Shown: in pieces, positions 7,122 through 13,489 of the stretch
Position numbering within the stretch: position 1 is the stretch's first letter
Layout: each line of letters begins with the position of its first letter
NCBI GenBank assembly: GCA_009929055.1
Contig: SABI01000029.1
Coordinates: 1 to 16,635 of the forward strand
Source: Spirochaetia bacterium
GTDB lineage: Bacteria; Spirochaetota; Spirochaetia; Sphaerochaetales; Sphaerochaetaceae
DNA length: 16,635 nt
Reading direction: 5' to 3'
Position numbers and translations under genes: made by a program
The notes under the pieces: model-generated
What the model saw: the letters and a program-made list of their open reading frames with translations, nothing else
What the model was told of the DNA's origin: nothing
The model's database searches: none

Positions 7122-8789
7122 TTATTTGTTTCTTCTAATGTTTTCTTCTAAAGCGCCAATTTTTTTATACCGAGCATATAGTTCATTGTAAATAGGAACG
7201 AGGTCCTTATTAGGAGTATGAACTCTTCCTGTCCCTGCACAGAGAGCCTTTTGGGCACTCTTTACATCAGGATAGAGCCCTGCTACAACAGAAGCAAATA
7301 CACCAGCGCCTATAGCAGGAGATTGGTCATGGTCAGTTACATGAATTTCTCTATTAGTAACATCAGAGAGGATTTGCATTCCAAGGATACTTTTTCTAGC
7401 AACCCCACCGATTGCTACAATCTTATCAATCCTAACCCCACCCTCTTCAAAACATTCTAAAATTGATCGAGCTCCAAAAGCAGTACTTTCAAGCAAACTT
7501 CTCATAATGGATGGAGCATCAGTTCCTAAGGTAAGGGAAGTAATTGATCCTTTTAACATCTGGTCTGCATGAGGAGAGCGCCTTCCATTAATCCAATCAA
7601 GGGCAAGGGGAGAATCTATCGTCACTTCAATGTGCTCAGCTTGTTTTTCTAACTCAGCAAGTACTTTCTTCTCAATTTTATTAACAGTTTCAGCATCTAT
7701 TGTTTGGCCCATATGTTTAAGAGGCCACATAATTAAATCTCTAAACCAAGCATAGAAGTCTCCGTAGGCACTCTGGCCAGCTTCATATCCAATATAGCCT
7801 GGAATTACAGATCCATCAACCTGACCTGCAATACCAGATACTAACTTCTCTTTTTCCCCTTCTTTAGGAAGAGGCCCAATAATAATATCACAGGTACTTG
7901 TTCCGATACTCTTAACCATCACCCCTTCATCTACGAAGCCACCAACTGCTCCAATATGGGCGTCGTAAGAACCAACACACACAGGAATTCCAGCTGGAAG
8001 ATTAAGTTCTTTTGCCCAAGTATGGGTAAGGTTACCTGCTTTTACATCAGCAGCATAAGTTTGTGTACCTAATGAATCTTTTATTTTAACAAGGAGAGGA
8101 TGTAATTGACCCAAAAATTCACTACTAGGGTATCCACCCCATGAGGCATGCCATGCAATTTTGTGTCCAGCTGCACATCGACTGCGTTTAATTTTATCAA
8201 GAGCTGTTGTTCCACATAACATAGCAGAGAACCAATCACAGTGTTCAGCAGCTGAGGCAGCTACAGCAGCCAATTCATCATTAGTTCTAGCTATATGGAG
8301 TAGTTTTGACCAAAACCATTCACTACTATAGGTTCCACCAAGGTATTGCGTATAATCAACTCCACCATAGGTGCGTGAAAGATGATTAAAATCATCAGCC
8401 TCTTTTACAGCAGTATGATCTTTCCAAAGAATAAACATTGCATCGGGATTTTCTTTATATTTCTCATGAAGGGCTAAGGGAGTTCCCTCCTCATCACACA
8501 ATACTGGGGTACTTCCTGTGGTATCAACACAGATTGCCCTTAGGTTTTTCACTTTTTCTTCATGCCCTTCAGTAGCAGCTAATACAGCTTCTGTAAAACT
8601 TTCACTATAATCTAGAGGATGTTGGCGAAATTGATTTTTCTTTGGGTTACAATATAATCCCTGAGCCCATCTTTTATAATGAGAGACAGAAGAAGATATA
8701 ACTTCTCCATCATGTGCATCCATAACAACAACTCTTACAGAATCGGAACCAAAATCAGCTCCAAGAACATAGTGCTCTCCCTTTTTCAT
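7122..8789 (-). CDS. araB: L-ribulokinase (FGGY family)
   Basis: This 555-residue kinase is close to full-length AraB (E. coli 566). The N-terminal half opens with VLGADFGSDSVRVVVMDAHDG and continues with the AraB-typical YKRWAQGLYCNPKKNQFRQHP, VDTTGSTPV, LWKDHTAV and GGTYSSEWFWSKLLH blocks. The second domain has CVGSYDAHIGAVGG, which includes the expected catalytic Asp, then SIGTSTCDI, GQVDGSVIPGYIGYEAGQSAYGD, the DWINGRRSPHA block and the ATP-site segment VAIGGVARKS. It phosphorylates L-ribulose (AraB enzymes also take D-ribulose) with ATP in the cytoplasm. The ATG at 8789 is chosen because AGGAG lies 8 nt upstream; the GTG at 8798 would overlap that site. No araA or araD is nearby, so the kinase may serve a scattered arabinose pathway or another ketopentose. 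Confidence 0.95.
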   Translation of the reverse strand: MKKGEHYVLGADFGSDSVRVVVMDAHDGEVISSSVSHYKRWAQGLYCNPKKNQFRQHPLDYSESFTEAVLAATEGHEEKVKNLRAICVDTTGSTPVLCDEEGTPLALHEKYKENPDAMFILWKDHTAVKEADDFNHLSRTYGGVDYTQYLGGTYSSEWFWSKLLHIARTNDELAAVAASAAEHCDWFSAMLCGTTALDKIKRSRCAAGHKIAWHASWGGYPSSEFLGQLHPLLVKIKDSLGTQTYAADVKAGNLTHTWAKELNLPAGIPVCVGSYDAHIGAVGGFVDEGVMVKSIGTSTCDIIIGPLPKEGEKEKLVSGIAGQVDGSVIPGYIGYEAGQSAYGDFYAWFRDLIMWPLKHMGQTIDAETVNKIEKKVLAELEKQAEHIEVTIDSPLALDWINGRRSPHADQMLKGSITSLTLGTDAPSIMRSLLESTAFGARSILECFEEGGVRIDKIVAIGGVARKSILGMQILSDVTNREIHVTDHDQSPAIGAGVFASVVAGLYPDVKSAQKALCAGTGRVHTPNKDLVPIYNELYARYKKIGALEENIRRNK

Positions 8790-8829
8790 GACAGACACTC
8801 CTTTTATCAGTTTAGTTAATCTAGAAATG

Positions 8830-8858
8830 AGTATAAAGGGGAGAGTTCATGATGACAA
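8830..8858 (-). promoter_or_regulatory. Predicted araB promoter inside the end of the acetyltransferase gene
   Basis: On the minus strand TTGTCA (8853-8858) and TATACT (8830-8835) are spaced by exactly 17 nt, a good sigma-70-type match. The -35 lies within the last codons of the upstream acetyltransferase gene. Initiation about 7 nt after the -10 would leave a leader of about 34 nt before the araB ATG. Confidence 0.6.
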
Positions 8859-9419
8859 GGCCCAATGTGGGTTAATATAGACATAATGATTATGTCCTTC
8901 CCATCTTCCAGCTATATAAAGATATTCAGGAGAATACCCCTCATGTTTGAATCCTAGTGACTCAACAAGATGTATTGAAGCGTGGTTACCTGGCATAATA
9001 TTTGCTTCAAATCGGTGTAAATTATATTCTTTGCATCCGAAACTAATGACTGCTTCTAGGGCCTCTCTCATATACCCATGATGTAAAGAACTATGGCTAA
9101 GCCTATACCCTAAGAAAGTTGAACAAAATGGACCATAGACGATATTAGAGCAACTAATTGTGCCAATAACTTCATCACTATTAGAAAGTGAAAGGGCAAA
9201 ATAGAGGCCTCTATTACTATCTTGGTCCTGAATCTGGTGTTGCAATAACGCTTTTATTCCATGTGGCGTGTAAAACTCATCTGGTTTGATGTTCTCAAAC
9301 GGTGCATGAAAAGTTCTATTATGGAGATAAAAGGAGAGTAATTGCTCTGCTTTAGTTAGATAGGGAGGAGAAAGGATGAGGCGATTTGTAATCAAATTTT
9401 CTTTTAGATAATCTACCAC
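8847..9419 (-). CDS. GNAT acetyltransferase, RimJ/RimL type
   Basis: This 190-residue protein has the layout of the ribosomal-protein N-acetyltransferase group (Acetyltransf_3): LITNRLILSPPYLTKAEQL at the N-terminus, a central strand VIGTISCSN, then a GYRLSHSSLHHGYMREALEAVISFGC acetyl-CoA-binding stretch, and the motif HRFEANIMPGNHASIHLVESLGFKHEGY typical of RimJ/RimL proteins. It would transfer acetyl from acetyl-CoA to an amine; the acceptor cannot be told from sequence, and most members do not act on ribosomes. Translation starts at GTG 9419, with a GGGGGAGAA ribosome site directly upstream. It follows the TIR-like gene by 21 nt, so it probably belongs to the rubrerythrin operon. Confidence 0.85.
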   Translation of the reverse strand: MVDYLKENLITNRLILSPPYLTKAEQLLSFYLHNRTFHAPFENIKPDEFYTPHGIKALLQHQIQDQDSNRGLYFALSLSNSDEVIGTISCSNIVYGPFCSTFLGYRLSHSSLHHGYMREALEAVISFGCKEYNLHRFEANIMPGNHASIHLVESLGFKHEGYSPEYLYIAGRWEGHNHYVYINPHWALSS

Positions 9420-9440
9420 TTCTCCCCCTATTAAAAAAAG

Positions 9441-9962
9441 TCACTTCAGTTGCTCTTCACTCACTACCGTTCTTAATATGTTTTTTTGTTCAGGACTCTT
9501 TATTTTTAATATTATTTTTGCAGAAGCTCTCGCTTGCTCAAAATACATCATCATGTGTTGCTTTGAAAAAGATTCTCCATATACTGTTTCTTCATACTTA
9601 GTAGGAATAATATAAGTAGCTTTATTAATAACCTTAGAAAATTCGAGAAGATTTAATAAAGAGTTATTTTGTAATGACTTAAATGTTGCTAAAAATACGA
9701 CAATAGCCGAAGAGAGAATCTTATCTTTCTCATCAACATAGGTATTAACTTGGAGAGAATTAAGATCATATCCAGCAGCCCAATTAAATGAGAGTTCACC
9801 TAATACCTCTTTGAGTATGACAATGAGCCCCTCAACGAGTCTAATATCACTAGGGTCATGAATCACATATATTGGGGCTTTTTTGTAGAGACTCTTTTTC
9901 TCGCTAGAGCTTTGAACAAAACGATCTGAAGCTTCTAAAAGCTCTTGTTGAAGTAAAACCAT
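9441..9962 (-). CDS. TIR-like domain protein of unknown function
   Basis: I do not recognise this 173-residue protein with certainty. Residues about 29-120 follow the pattern of a TIR domain: a first strand with charged loop (APIYVIHDPSDIRLVEGLIVILKEVLG), an acidic mid-segment, a hydrophobic strand IVVFLATFKSLQ, and S101-L-L-N-L-L-E107-F, which has the spacing of the TIR motif S-x-W-C-x-x-E-L. If so, E107 is at the position of the catalytic Glu in NAD-cleaving TIR enzymes. The Trp and Cys of the motif are absent. There is no signal peptide or membrane helix. It has an AAAGAGG ribosome site, lies 29 nt after the rubrerythrin gene and 21 nt before the acetyltransferase gene. A Rossmann-like receiver fold is the main alternative. 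Confidence 0.55.
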   Translation of the reverse strand: MVLLQQELLEASDRFVQSSSEKKSLYKKAPIYVIHDPSDIRLVEGLIVILKEVLGELSFNWAAGYDLNSLQVNTYVDEKDKILSSAIVVFLATFKSLQNNSLLNLLEFSKVINKATYIIPTKYEETVYGESFSKQHMMMYFEQARASAKIILKIKSPEQKNILRTVVSEEQLK

Positions 9963-9991
9963 CCTCTATACCTCTTTATAATGATAGATAA

Positions 9992-10474
9992 TTAATAAGG
10001 TTCTCTCACTCCAAATTCGGCATCTTCCACCCAAGAAGTTGGTCGGTTTACCATCACAATGATTGTGTCGAGTAGATCATAATGGCGCCTCTCTTCCTTA
10101 ATAATGATGTCTAATATTTGTTTATCACTTTCACTCTCCAACTTATTCTTTTGCTCTGTATAAAACTCAATACTTTTTAGTTCAATATCGAGAGCATTTT
10201 CATATGCCTCTTTCTGGTTAAGAAGTTGAGAGAAGTTATCATCTTTAAAGGATGCAATGAGATCCTTTACTTCATCACTTTCTGAAAAAGAAACATCGAC
10301 ACTCACCTTTAACTTATTTTTCATCCCTTCAAAGAATTTTTTATGTCGAATTTCATCTTCTTTAAGGAGAGTAAATATTTTTGTTAATCCCACGTGTCCA
10401 GCATTATCTGCAAGTTGTTGATAAAAAGAAGCTCCTTCTGTTTCCATTTCAATAGCGATATCAAACATATTCAT
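9992..10474 (-). CDS. Rubrerythrin-type ferritin-like diiron protein
   Basis: This 160-residue protein is a four-helix ferritin-like diiron protein without the rubredoxin tail of full rubrerythrin. The two half-sites are visible: helix one, AIEMETEGASFY, with E41-I-R-H44 in KEDEIRHKKFF, and helix three, DIELKSIEFY, with the E-R-R-H of IKEERRHYDLLD. The ending RPTSWVEDAEFG is typical of the stand-alone group. Members reduce peroxide or handle iron in anaerobes; the partner reductase is not visible here. The start is the ATG at 10474 because GGAGGAA precedes it by about 5 nt; an in-frame start at 10534 would add 20 residues that fall in the predicted promoter region. It is the first gene of the apparent operon with the TIR-like and GNAT genes. 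Confidence 0.88.
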   Translation of the reverse strand: MNMFDIAIEMETEGASFYQQLADNAGHVGLTKIFTLLKEDEIRHKKFFEGMKNKLKVSVDVSFSESDEVKDLIASFKDDNFSQLLNQKEAYENALDIELKSIEFYTEQKNKLESESDKQILDIIIKEERRHYDLLDTIIVMVNRPTSWVEDAEFGVREPY

Positions 10475-10505
10475 ATCAATTCCTCCACTTTTTATATGTC
10501 CTACT

Positions 10506-10534
10506 ATTCTAGCAAGGTAAATGAGTTGGTGCAA
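10506..10534 (-). promoter_or_regulatory. Proximal promoter of the rubrerythrin operon
   Basis: On the minus strand TTGCAC (10529-10534) and TAGAAT (10506-10511) are spaced by 17 nt, and the -10 is preceded by TGC, which makes it an extended -10. Initiation near 10499 would give a leader of about 25 nt that contains the GGAGGAA ribosome site. Confidence 0.65.
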
Positions 10535-10538
10535 GGTA

Positions 10539-10548
10539 ATTCTAGCAA
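10539..10548 (-). promoter_or_regulatory. Second, duplicated extended -10 element upstream of rubrerythrin
   Basis: TTGCTAGAAT on the minus strand repeats exactly the extended -10 found at 10506-10515, 33 bp further upstream. The sequence around it also contains repeats GCAAGGTAA (10512-10520 and 10531-10539) and AATAGAACAA (10547-10556 and 10567-10576). It could be a tandem promoter or part of a repeated regulator site. Confidence 0.45.
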
Positions 10549-10578
10549 TAGAACAAAGATGACGCTAATAGAACAATT

Positions 10579-10607
10579 TTGACAAATTAGTATTTTTTTG
10601 CTATATT
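10579..10607 (+). promoter_or_regulatory. Near-consensus plus-strand promoter
   Basis: TTGACA (10579-10584) and TATATT (10602-10607) are 17 nt apart, and TGC before the -10 makes it extended. It points toward the 134-residue gene that starts at 10769, which would then have a leader of about 155 nt. The leader is very AT-rich, with T8-G-T8 at about 10665-10681, and contains no convincing ORF or GC stem. Confidence 0.55.
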
Positions 10608-10709
10608 TCAATCTTTTATAGAATTATAATTACATATGTACAGAATTTTATATTTGTCAATCTTTTTTTTGTTTTTTTTCTAAAACAACTTGCTTATTTC
10701 TCAATAAAG

Positions 10710-10715
10710 TATAAT
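10710..10715 (+). promoter_or_regulatory. Candidate proximal -10 element of the 134-residue gene
   Basis: A perfect TATAAT lies 53 nt before the ATG, but no good -35 occurs at normal spacing (AACTTG at 17 nt; TTGCTT is too close at 14 nt). The T-rich tract upstream could serve as an UP-like element. It may be an alternative to the stronger promoter at 10579-10607. Confidence 0.4.
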
Positions 10716-10741
10716 ACTATAGATGAAAACAAAGAAAATAC

Positions 10742-10756
10742 GACGAATTTTTCGTC
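10742..10756 (+). promoter_or_regulatory. Leader hairpin abutting the ribosome site
   Basis: GACGAA and TTCGTC form a perfect 6-bp stem with a TTT loop. The AAGGAG ribosome site starts right after the stem (10757), so the hairpin could affect ribosome access or message stability. It is too short to call a known riboswitch. Confidence 0.5.
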
Positions 10757-10768
10757 AAGGAGATATAT

Positions 10769-11173
10769 ATGAACAAGACTTTATTAGATGATGGACAATT
10801 CATTCTCTCAAGTACAAACAACATGTTTAAAGAGAAAGACATCAACGTACTTCTTAACCAGATTGAAGTACACAAATACCTTATTAACCAAGATATACCT
10901 TGGACAATCTCACAGGATGATGCAATTTTCTCCTGGCTAGAAAATGTATACCATCCAATCATGCAAGTTATTAATCAATGGAGTGTTAGATCTTCATTTG
11001 CTAAATACTCAGATTCCCAATTGTTTTTTGCAATCTCAGACCATTGGTATTACCTATTAGCAAAGAATGAAAAAATCAGTGCTTACAGCGCTGCTGTTAA
11101 CTATGCAGCACAGTATGGAACAGGGTTAGGACATATTGTTTCAAAACTATCAAACCCATTAAAAGTAGCTTAA
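10769..11173 (+). CDS. Hypothetical protein resembling part of the DUF4032 family
   Basis: This 134-residue soluble protein has no signal peptide or membrane helix. From residue 33 it reads EVHKYLINQDIPWTISQDDAIFSWLENVYHPIMQVI, then FAKYSDSQLFFAISDHWYYLLAKNEKISAYSAAVNYAAQYG, a pattern I associate with the C-terminal half of DUF4032 proteins (HKYfLSE, the W-x-x-x-VY-x-P segment, a second helix with an H-W-Y-L-like stretch, then an Ala-rich helix). Those proteins are normally longer and carry an N-terminal domain absent here. The match rests on memory of the pattern, so it is tentative. Function is unknown. A good AAGGAGA ribosome site precedes the ATG, and a strong terminator follows the gene, so it is a single-gene transcript. 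Base composition is like its neighbours. Confidence 0.75.
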   Translation: MNKTLLDDGQFILSSTNNMFKEKDINVLLNQIEVHKYLINQDIPWTISQDDAIFSWLENVYHPIMQVINQWSVRSSFAKYSDSQLFFAISDHWYYLLAKNEKISAYSAAVNYAAQYGTGLGHIVSKLSNPLKVA

Positions 11174-11199
11174 TATTAACTTTTAGCTAATCATATGAG

Positions 11200-11229
11200 A
11201 TACCTTCTAGCAATAGAGGGTATTTTTTT
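11200..11229 (+). terminator. Intrinsic terminator with GCAA tetraloop
   Basis: ATACCTTCTA (11200-11209) pairs with TAGAGGGTAT (11214-11223) over 10 bp with one T-G wobble, closed by a GNRA-type GCAA loop and followed by seven T. It ends the transcript of the 134-residue gene. It is the clearest terminator in the window. Confidence 0.93.
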
Positions 11230-11326
11230 ACCCCAAACATACACTATTGTAATCTGCTAGTTGAAAAATTCTTGCATTAACATTGAATTAGATTTACTCT
11301 TAATAAAATAAAAGGAAATATGTACC

Positions 11327-12385
11327 ATGAAGCACTCATTTTTTAAAAAATTAGGCATAACGATTCTTGTGTTTTTAGCAGTAATTATTGTATATCTTCT
11401 AATCATCATATTTGTTAATAGGGCACCACAATCAAAAGAAGACCTGTTTCCAAAAATTGAAGGGAAAGCTTCTTCTCCAATTAAAGAAGATTCTCTTCGT
11501 GTTCTTTCGTGGAATATTGGCTATGCTGGTATGGGTGAAGATGCTGACTTCTTATTCGATAATGGCTCTAGTATTCGCCCCCCATCAAAACAATCTGTAC
11601 TAAACAACTTAGATGGGATTACTTCTTTCCTAAAAGAGAATCAATCAGATGTGGTGATGATGCAAGAAATCCCCTACTCTTCTTTTACTAATTATAATAC
11701 AAATGTATACCCAATTCTAAAAAAAGAGTTTGATCAATATCAGTGGACATATAGTAACGATCTCTATACAAAAGGTCTTCCACCCTTCTTTCGTCTGAAA
11801 ATTGGGAATTCCACAGCCAGTAGGATTCCAATTATCTCAAGCGAAGCAATCGCCCTCACGAGAGAACCTGGATACTTCCTTTATGTTTTCAAGAAAGACT
11901 ACCGAATGCATATTACTAGAATTAACCATAGTGGAGTAAACTGGACTCTCATAAATATTCATTTATCAGCTTTTGATGATGAAACAGTTTCAATTCGTGA
12001 AACTCAATTAAAAGAGATTATTGAATTTGCTAAAAAAGAGCGAGATAAAGGACAGCATGTTATTGTTGGAGGAGATTGGAACTTAGAACTAATTGACACA
12101 GACTTTGGCCCATACACAACAAGTGAGGAAGATCAATTCTGGATTCGTCCCCTCCCCTCCTTTGCTCAAACAAGTGGTTTCTCTTGGGTTGCGGACAAGA
12201 ATACACCTTCTGTGAGAACTGCTGAAAAACCGTATGTAAAAGGGGAAAACTACACCCTCGTCATAGATGGGTTTTTCATAAGCGACAATATAAAAGTGTT
12301 AGATGTTACTACGATAGATCTTAACTTCCAGCCAACAGACCACCATCCAGTAATGCTTACTGCTGCCCCTATTGTAAAAAAGTAG
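11327..12385 (+). CDS. Membrane-anchored endonuclease/exonuclease/phosphatase-family protein
   Basis: This 352-residue protein has an N-terminal membrane helix (about residues 10-30, flanked by MKHSFFKKLG) and then an EEP-fold (DNase I-like) domain from about residue 57. The family's metal and catalytic residues are present in order: N63 in LSWNIGYAG, E114 in MMQEI, H212 in NIHLSAF, D250 and N252 in GGDWNLE, D314 in LVIDGFF, and D338-H339 in PTDHHPVM. The family hydrolyses phosphodiesters or phosphate esters with Mg2+, including nucleic acids, sphingomyelin and phosphoinositides; the substrate cannot be told here. The catalytic domain should face outside the cytoplasmic membrane. The ribosome site is AAAGGAA, about 10 nt before the ATG. 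The 97 nt upstream, after the terminator, show no strong promoter match (TTGCAT and TACTCT at 17 nt is weak). Confidence 0.88.
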   Translation: MKHSFFKKLGITILVFLAVIIVYLLIIIFVNRAPQSKEDLFPKIEGKASSPIKEDSLRVLSWNIGYAGMGEDADFLFDNGSSIRPPSKQSVLNNLDGITSFLKENQSDVVMMQEIPYSSFTNYNTNVYPILKKEFDQYQWTYSNDLYTKGLPPFFRLKIGNSTASRIPIISSEAIALTREPGYFLYVFKKDYRMHITRINHSGVNWTLINIHLSAFDDETVSIRETQLKEIIEFAKKERDKGQHVIVGGDWNLELIDTDFGPYTTSEEDQFWIRPLPSFAQTSGFSWVADKNTPSVRTAEKPYVKGENYTLVIDGFFISDNIKVLDVTTIDLNFQPTDHHPVMLTAAPIVKK

Positions 12386-12480
12386 AGAAGGATATAACAG
12401 ATTACTACATAACATGTGTATATTTGGATGATTCATTCTATTATCGTCTCAATTATGGAATAAAACATCTTTACTCATCT

Positions 12481-12506
12481 AACAAGTTAATGATTGTTAA
12501 CTTGTT
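12481..12506. repeat. 26-bp perfect inverted repeat upstream of XRE-like gene 1
   Basis: AACAAGTTAA (12481-12490) and TTAACTTGTT (12497-12506) are perfect inverted copies around TGATTG. The arms are AT-rich and no T-run follows, so it is unlikely to be the terminator of the preceding EEP gene. It is better explained as an operator for a dimeric DNA-binding protein. Confidence 0.7.
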
Positions 12507-12516
12507 GCTTATAACG

Positions 12517-12530
12517 GTTGATATATCAAC
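12517..12530. promoter_or_regulatory. 14-bp perfect palindrome upstream of XRE-like gene 1
   Basis: GTTGATATATCAAC is fully self-complementary. It ends about 10 nt before a -35-like TTACTT (12540-12545) that is 18 nt from TAATAT (12564-12569). This spacing suits an activator or co-repressor site for the gene that follows. Confidence 0.55.
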
Positions 12531-12539
12531 AAACCCTAT

Positions 12540-12569
12540 TTACTTCTCACATATATTTTGGAATAATAT
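12540..12569 (+). promoter_or_regulatory. Predicted leaderless promoter of XRE-like gene 1
   Basis: TTACTT (12540-12545) and TAATAT (12564-12569) are 18 nt apart. Initiation 6-8 nt after the -10 would fall on the ATG at 12575 itself, and there is no ribosome site in front of that ATG. The transcript is therefore probably leaderless. Confidence 0.5.
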
Positions 12570-12574
12570 GTAGC

Positions 12575-12943
12575 ATGTTAAACAATAGTGAAGGCACAAA
12601 ATTTTGGAACAGAGTGGATGCGGTAAGAGACCGCGATAAATCTCTCAAACAATTGGTTGAAGAAGCTGGACTAAACTATGAAGTTATCAAAGTTCAACGA
12701 TCTCTTAATAGGATGCCGCGTGCAGAAGAAGTATGTCGTCTTTCTTCTGCTTTAAAAACTCCAACAGAGTGGTTAGTCTTGGGGAAAACGAATAATCCCC
12801 TTGATGATATGAGAGTTGGCAATACACAAGAGCATGCGAGGATTCTAGCTATCATCGAAAGCTTAGTAGATGCTCCTGAAACTATATTAAGCTCAGTTGA
12901 AAGCTTACTAGAAATACATATTCATCAGCTAATCGAAGCGTAA
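12575..12943 (+). CDS. XRE-like helix-turn-helix protein, paralog 1
   Basis: This 122-residue protein is the first of three paralogs in the window. Residues about 8-70 form a small Cro/C1-like DNA-binding domain: GTKFWNRVDAVRDRD, LKQLVEEAGLNYEVIKVQ with the turn and recognition helix, then AEEVCRLSSALKTPTEWLVLG. The remaining 50 residues are predicted helical and may dimerise. The start at ATG 12575 (MLNNSEGTKFW) is chosen by alignment to paralog 2; an in-frame TTG at 12518 would add 19 unrelated residues and lie inside a palindrome. No ribosome site precedes the ATG. By eye about half the residues match paralog 2 without gaps over the first 100. It probably binds DNA, possibly the palindromes upstream of itself; its targets are unknown. 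Confidence 0.8.
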   Translation: MLNNSEGTKFWNRVDAVRDRDKSLKQLVEEAGLNYEVIKVQRSLNRMPRAEEVCRLSSALKTPTEWLVLGKTNNPLDDMRVGNTQEHARILAIIESLVDAPETILSSVESLLEIHIHQLIEA

Positions 12944-12994
12944 CAAGGTAAAAATCTTATAGATTAAGCTTTTCTTCAACTCTTCTTATCTTTC

Positions 12995-13019
12995 AAAGCA
13001 GCAGGTAATTGCTGCTTTT
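12995..13019 (+). terminator. Intrinsic terminator after XRE-like gene 1
   Basis: AAAGCAGCA (12995-13003) and TGCTGCTTT (13010-13018) form a perfect 9-bp stem around GGTAAT, and the T-rich TTTTATT follows. It lies about 50 nt after the stop of paralog 1, so the two adjacent paralogs are transcribed separately. Confidence 0.85.
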
Positions 13020-13091
13020 ATTCATTTGAAAAATGAGTAAGCATATTTTTCTTTGCGATAAATTGGCTCATATGATTTTTAATAGTTATGC

Positions 13092-13120
13092 TTTACTTAT
13101 TACAAAATCTTTATAATAAT
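13092..13120 (+). promoter_or_regulatory. Predicted leaderless promoter of XRE-like gene 2
   Basis: TATAAT (13112-13117) overlaps TAATAA (13115-13120), and TTTACT (13092-13097) is 17 nt before the latter. Either -10 would start the transcript within 0-5 nt of the ATG at 13128. No ribosome site is present, as for paralog 1. Confidence 0.5.
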
Positions 13121-13127
13121 CATCAAT

Positions 13128-13484
13128 ATGAGTGTTGATAATTTTGGAACTAAATTTTGGGCTAGAGTAGATACTCTAAGGGATAATGATACATCATTAA
13201 TGCAATTAGCATTAGAAGCTGGCTTAAATTATGATGTTATTAAGGTGCAATATTCTTTGCAAAGAATACCGAATTCACAAGAGGTCTGTCTTCTCGCTAA
13301 TGCCCTACAGATTCCTCCTGAGTGGTTAGTATTAGGAGTAGTACATAACACTCTTGATACGATAAGAGTAGAAAACACTTTAAGAAATAGAAGAATTTTG
13401 TCAATTGTAGAAAAACTTGTAGGATCTCGTAAGGAAGTTTTTGATTCTATTGAATTAATCGTACACACAGAAACAGAAGCTTAA
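13128..13484 (+). CDS. XRE-like helix-turn-helix protein, paralog 2
   Basis: This 118-residue protein is the closest relative of paralog 1: it shares GTKFW, RVD, EAGLNY, VIKVQ, the EVC segment and EWLVLG at the same positions. The helix-turn-helix is near residues 24-50, with recognition-helix segment NYDVIKVQYSLQRIP. The C-terminal part (RILSIVEKLVGSRKEVFDSIELIV) is probably helical. The ATG has no Shine-Dalgarno sequence and sits 10 nt after a TATAAT. The gene ends only 5 nt from the stop of the convergent response-regulator gene, with no terminator in between, so the two transcripts must overlap at their 3' ends. It is likely a transcription factor; the target is unknown. Confidence 0.8.
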   Translation: MSVDNFGTKFWARVDTLRDNDTSLMQLALEAGLNYDVIKVQYSLQRIPNSQEVCLLANALQIPPEWLVLGVVHNTLDTIRVENTLRNRRILSIVEKLVGSRKEVFDSIELIVHTETEA

Positions 13485-13489
13485 CACAT

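Noticed and set aside
10614..10681. Small RNA from the near-consensus promoter, ending in the T8-G-T8 tract
   Set aside because: No GC stem precedes the T-tract, so there is no intrinsic terminator to define an RNA end; a long leader is simpler.
10717..10962. 81-residue minus-strand ORF
   Set aside because: It is antisense to the 134-residue gene and its leader, and has no ribosome site or recognisable domain.
12481..12506. Terminator of the EEP-family gene
   Set aside because: The inverted repeat is AT-rich, lies 96 nt after the stop and has no T-run on either side, so an operator is the better reading.
13022..13036. Short palindrome TCATT/AATGA before paralog 2 as an operator
   Set aside because: Five-base arms in AT-rich DNA are not significant and do not resemble the other palindromes.
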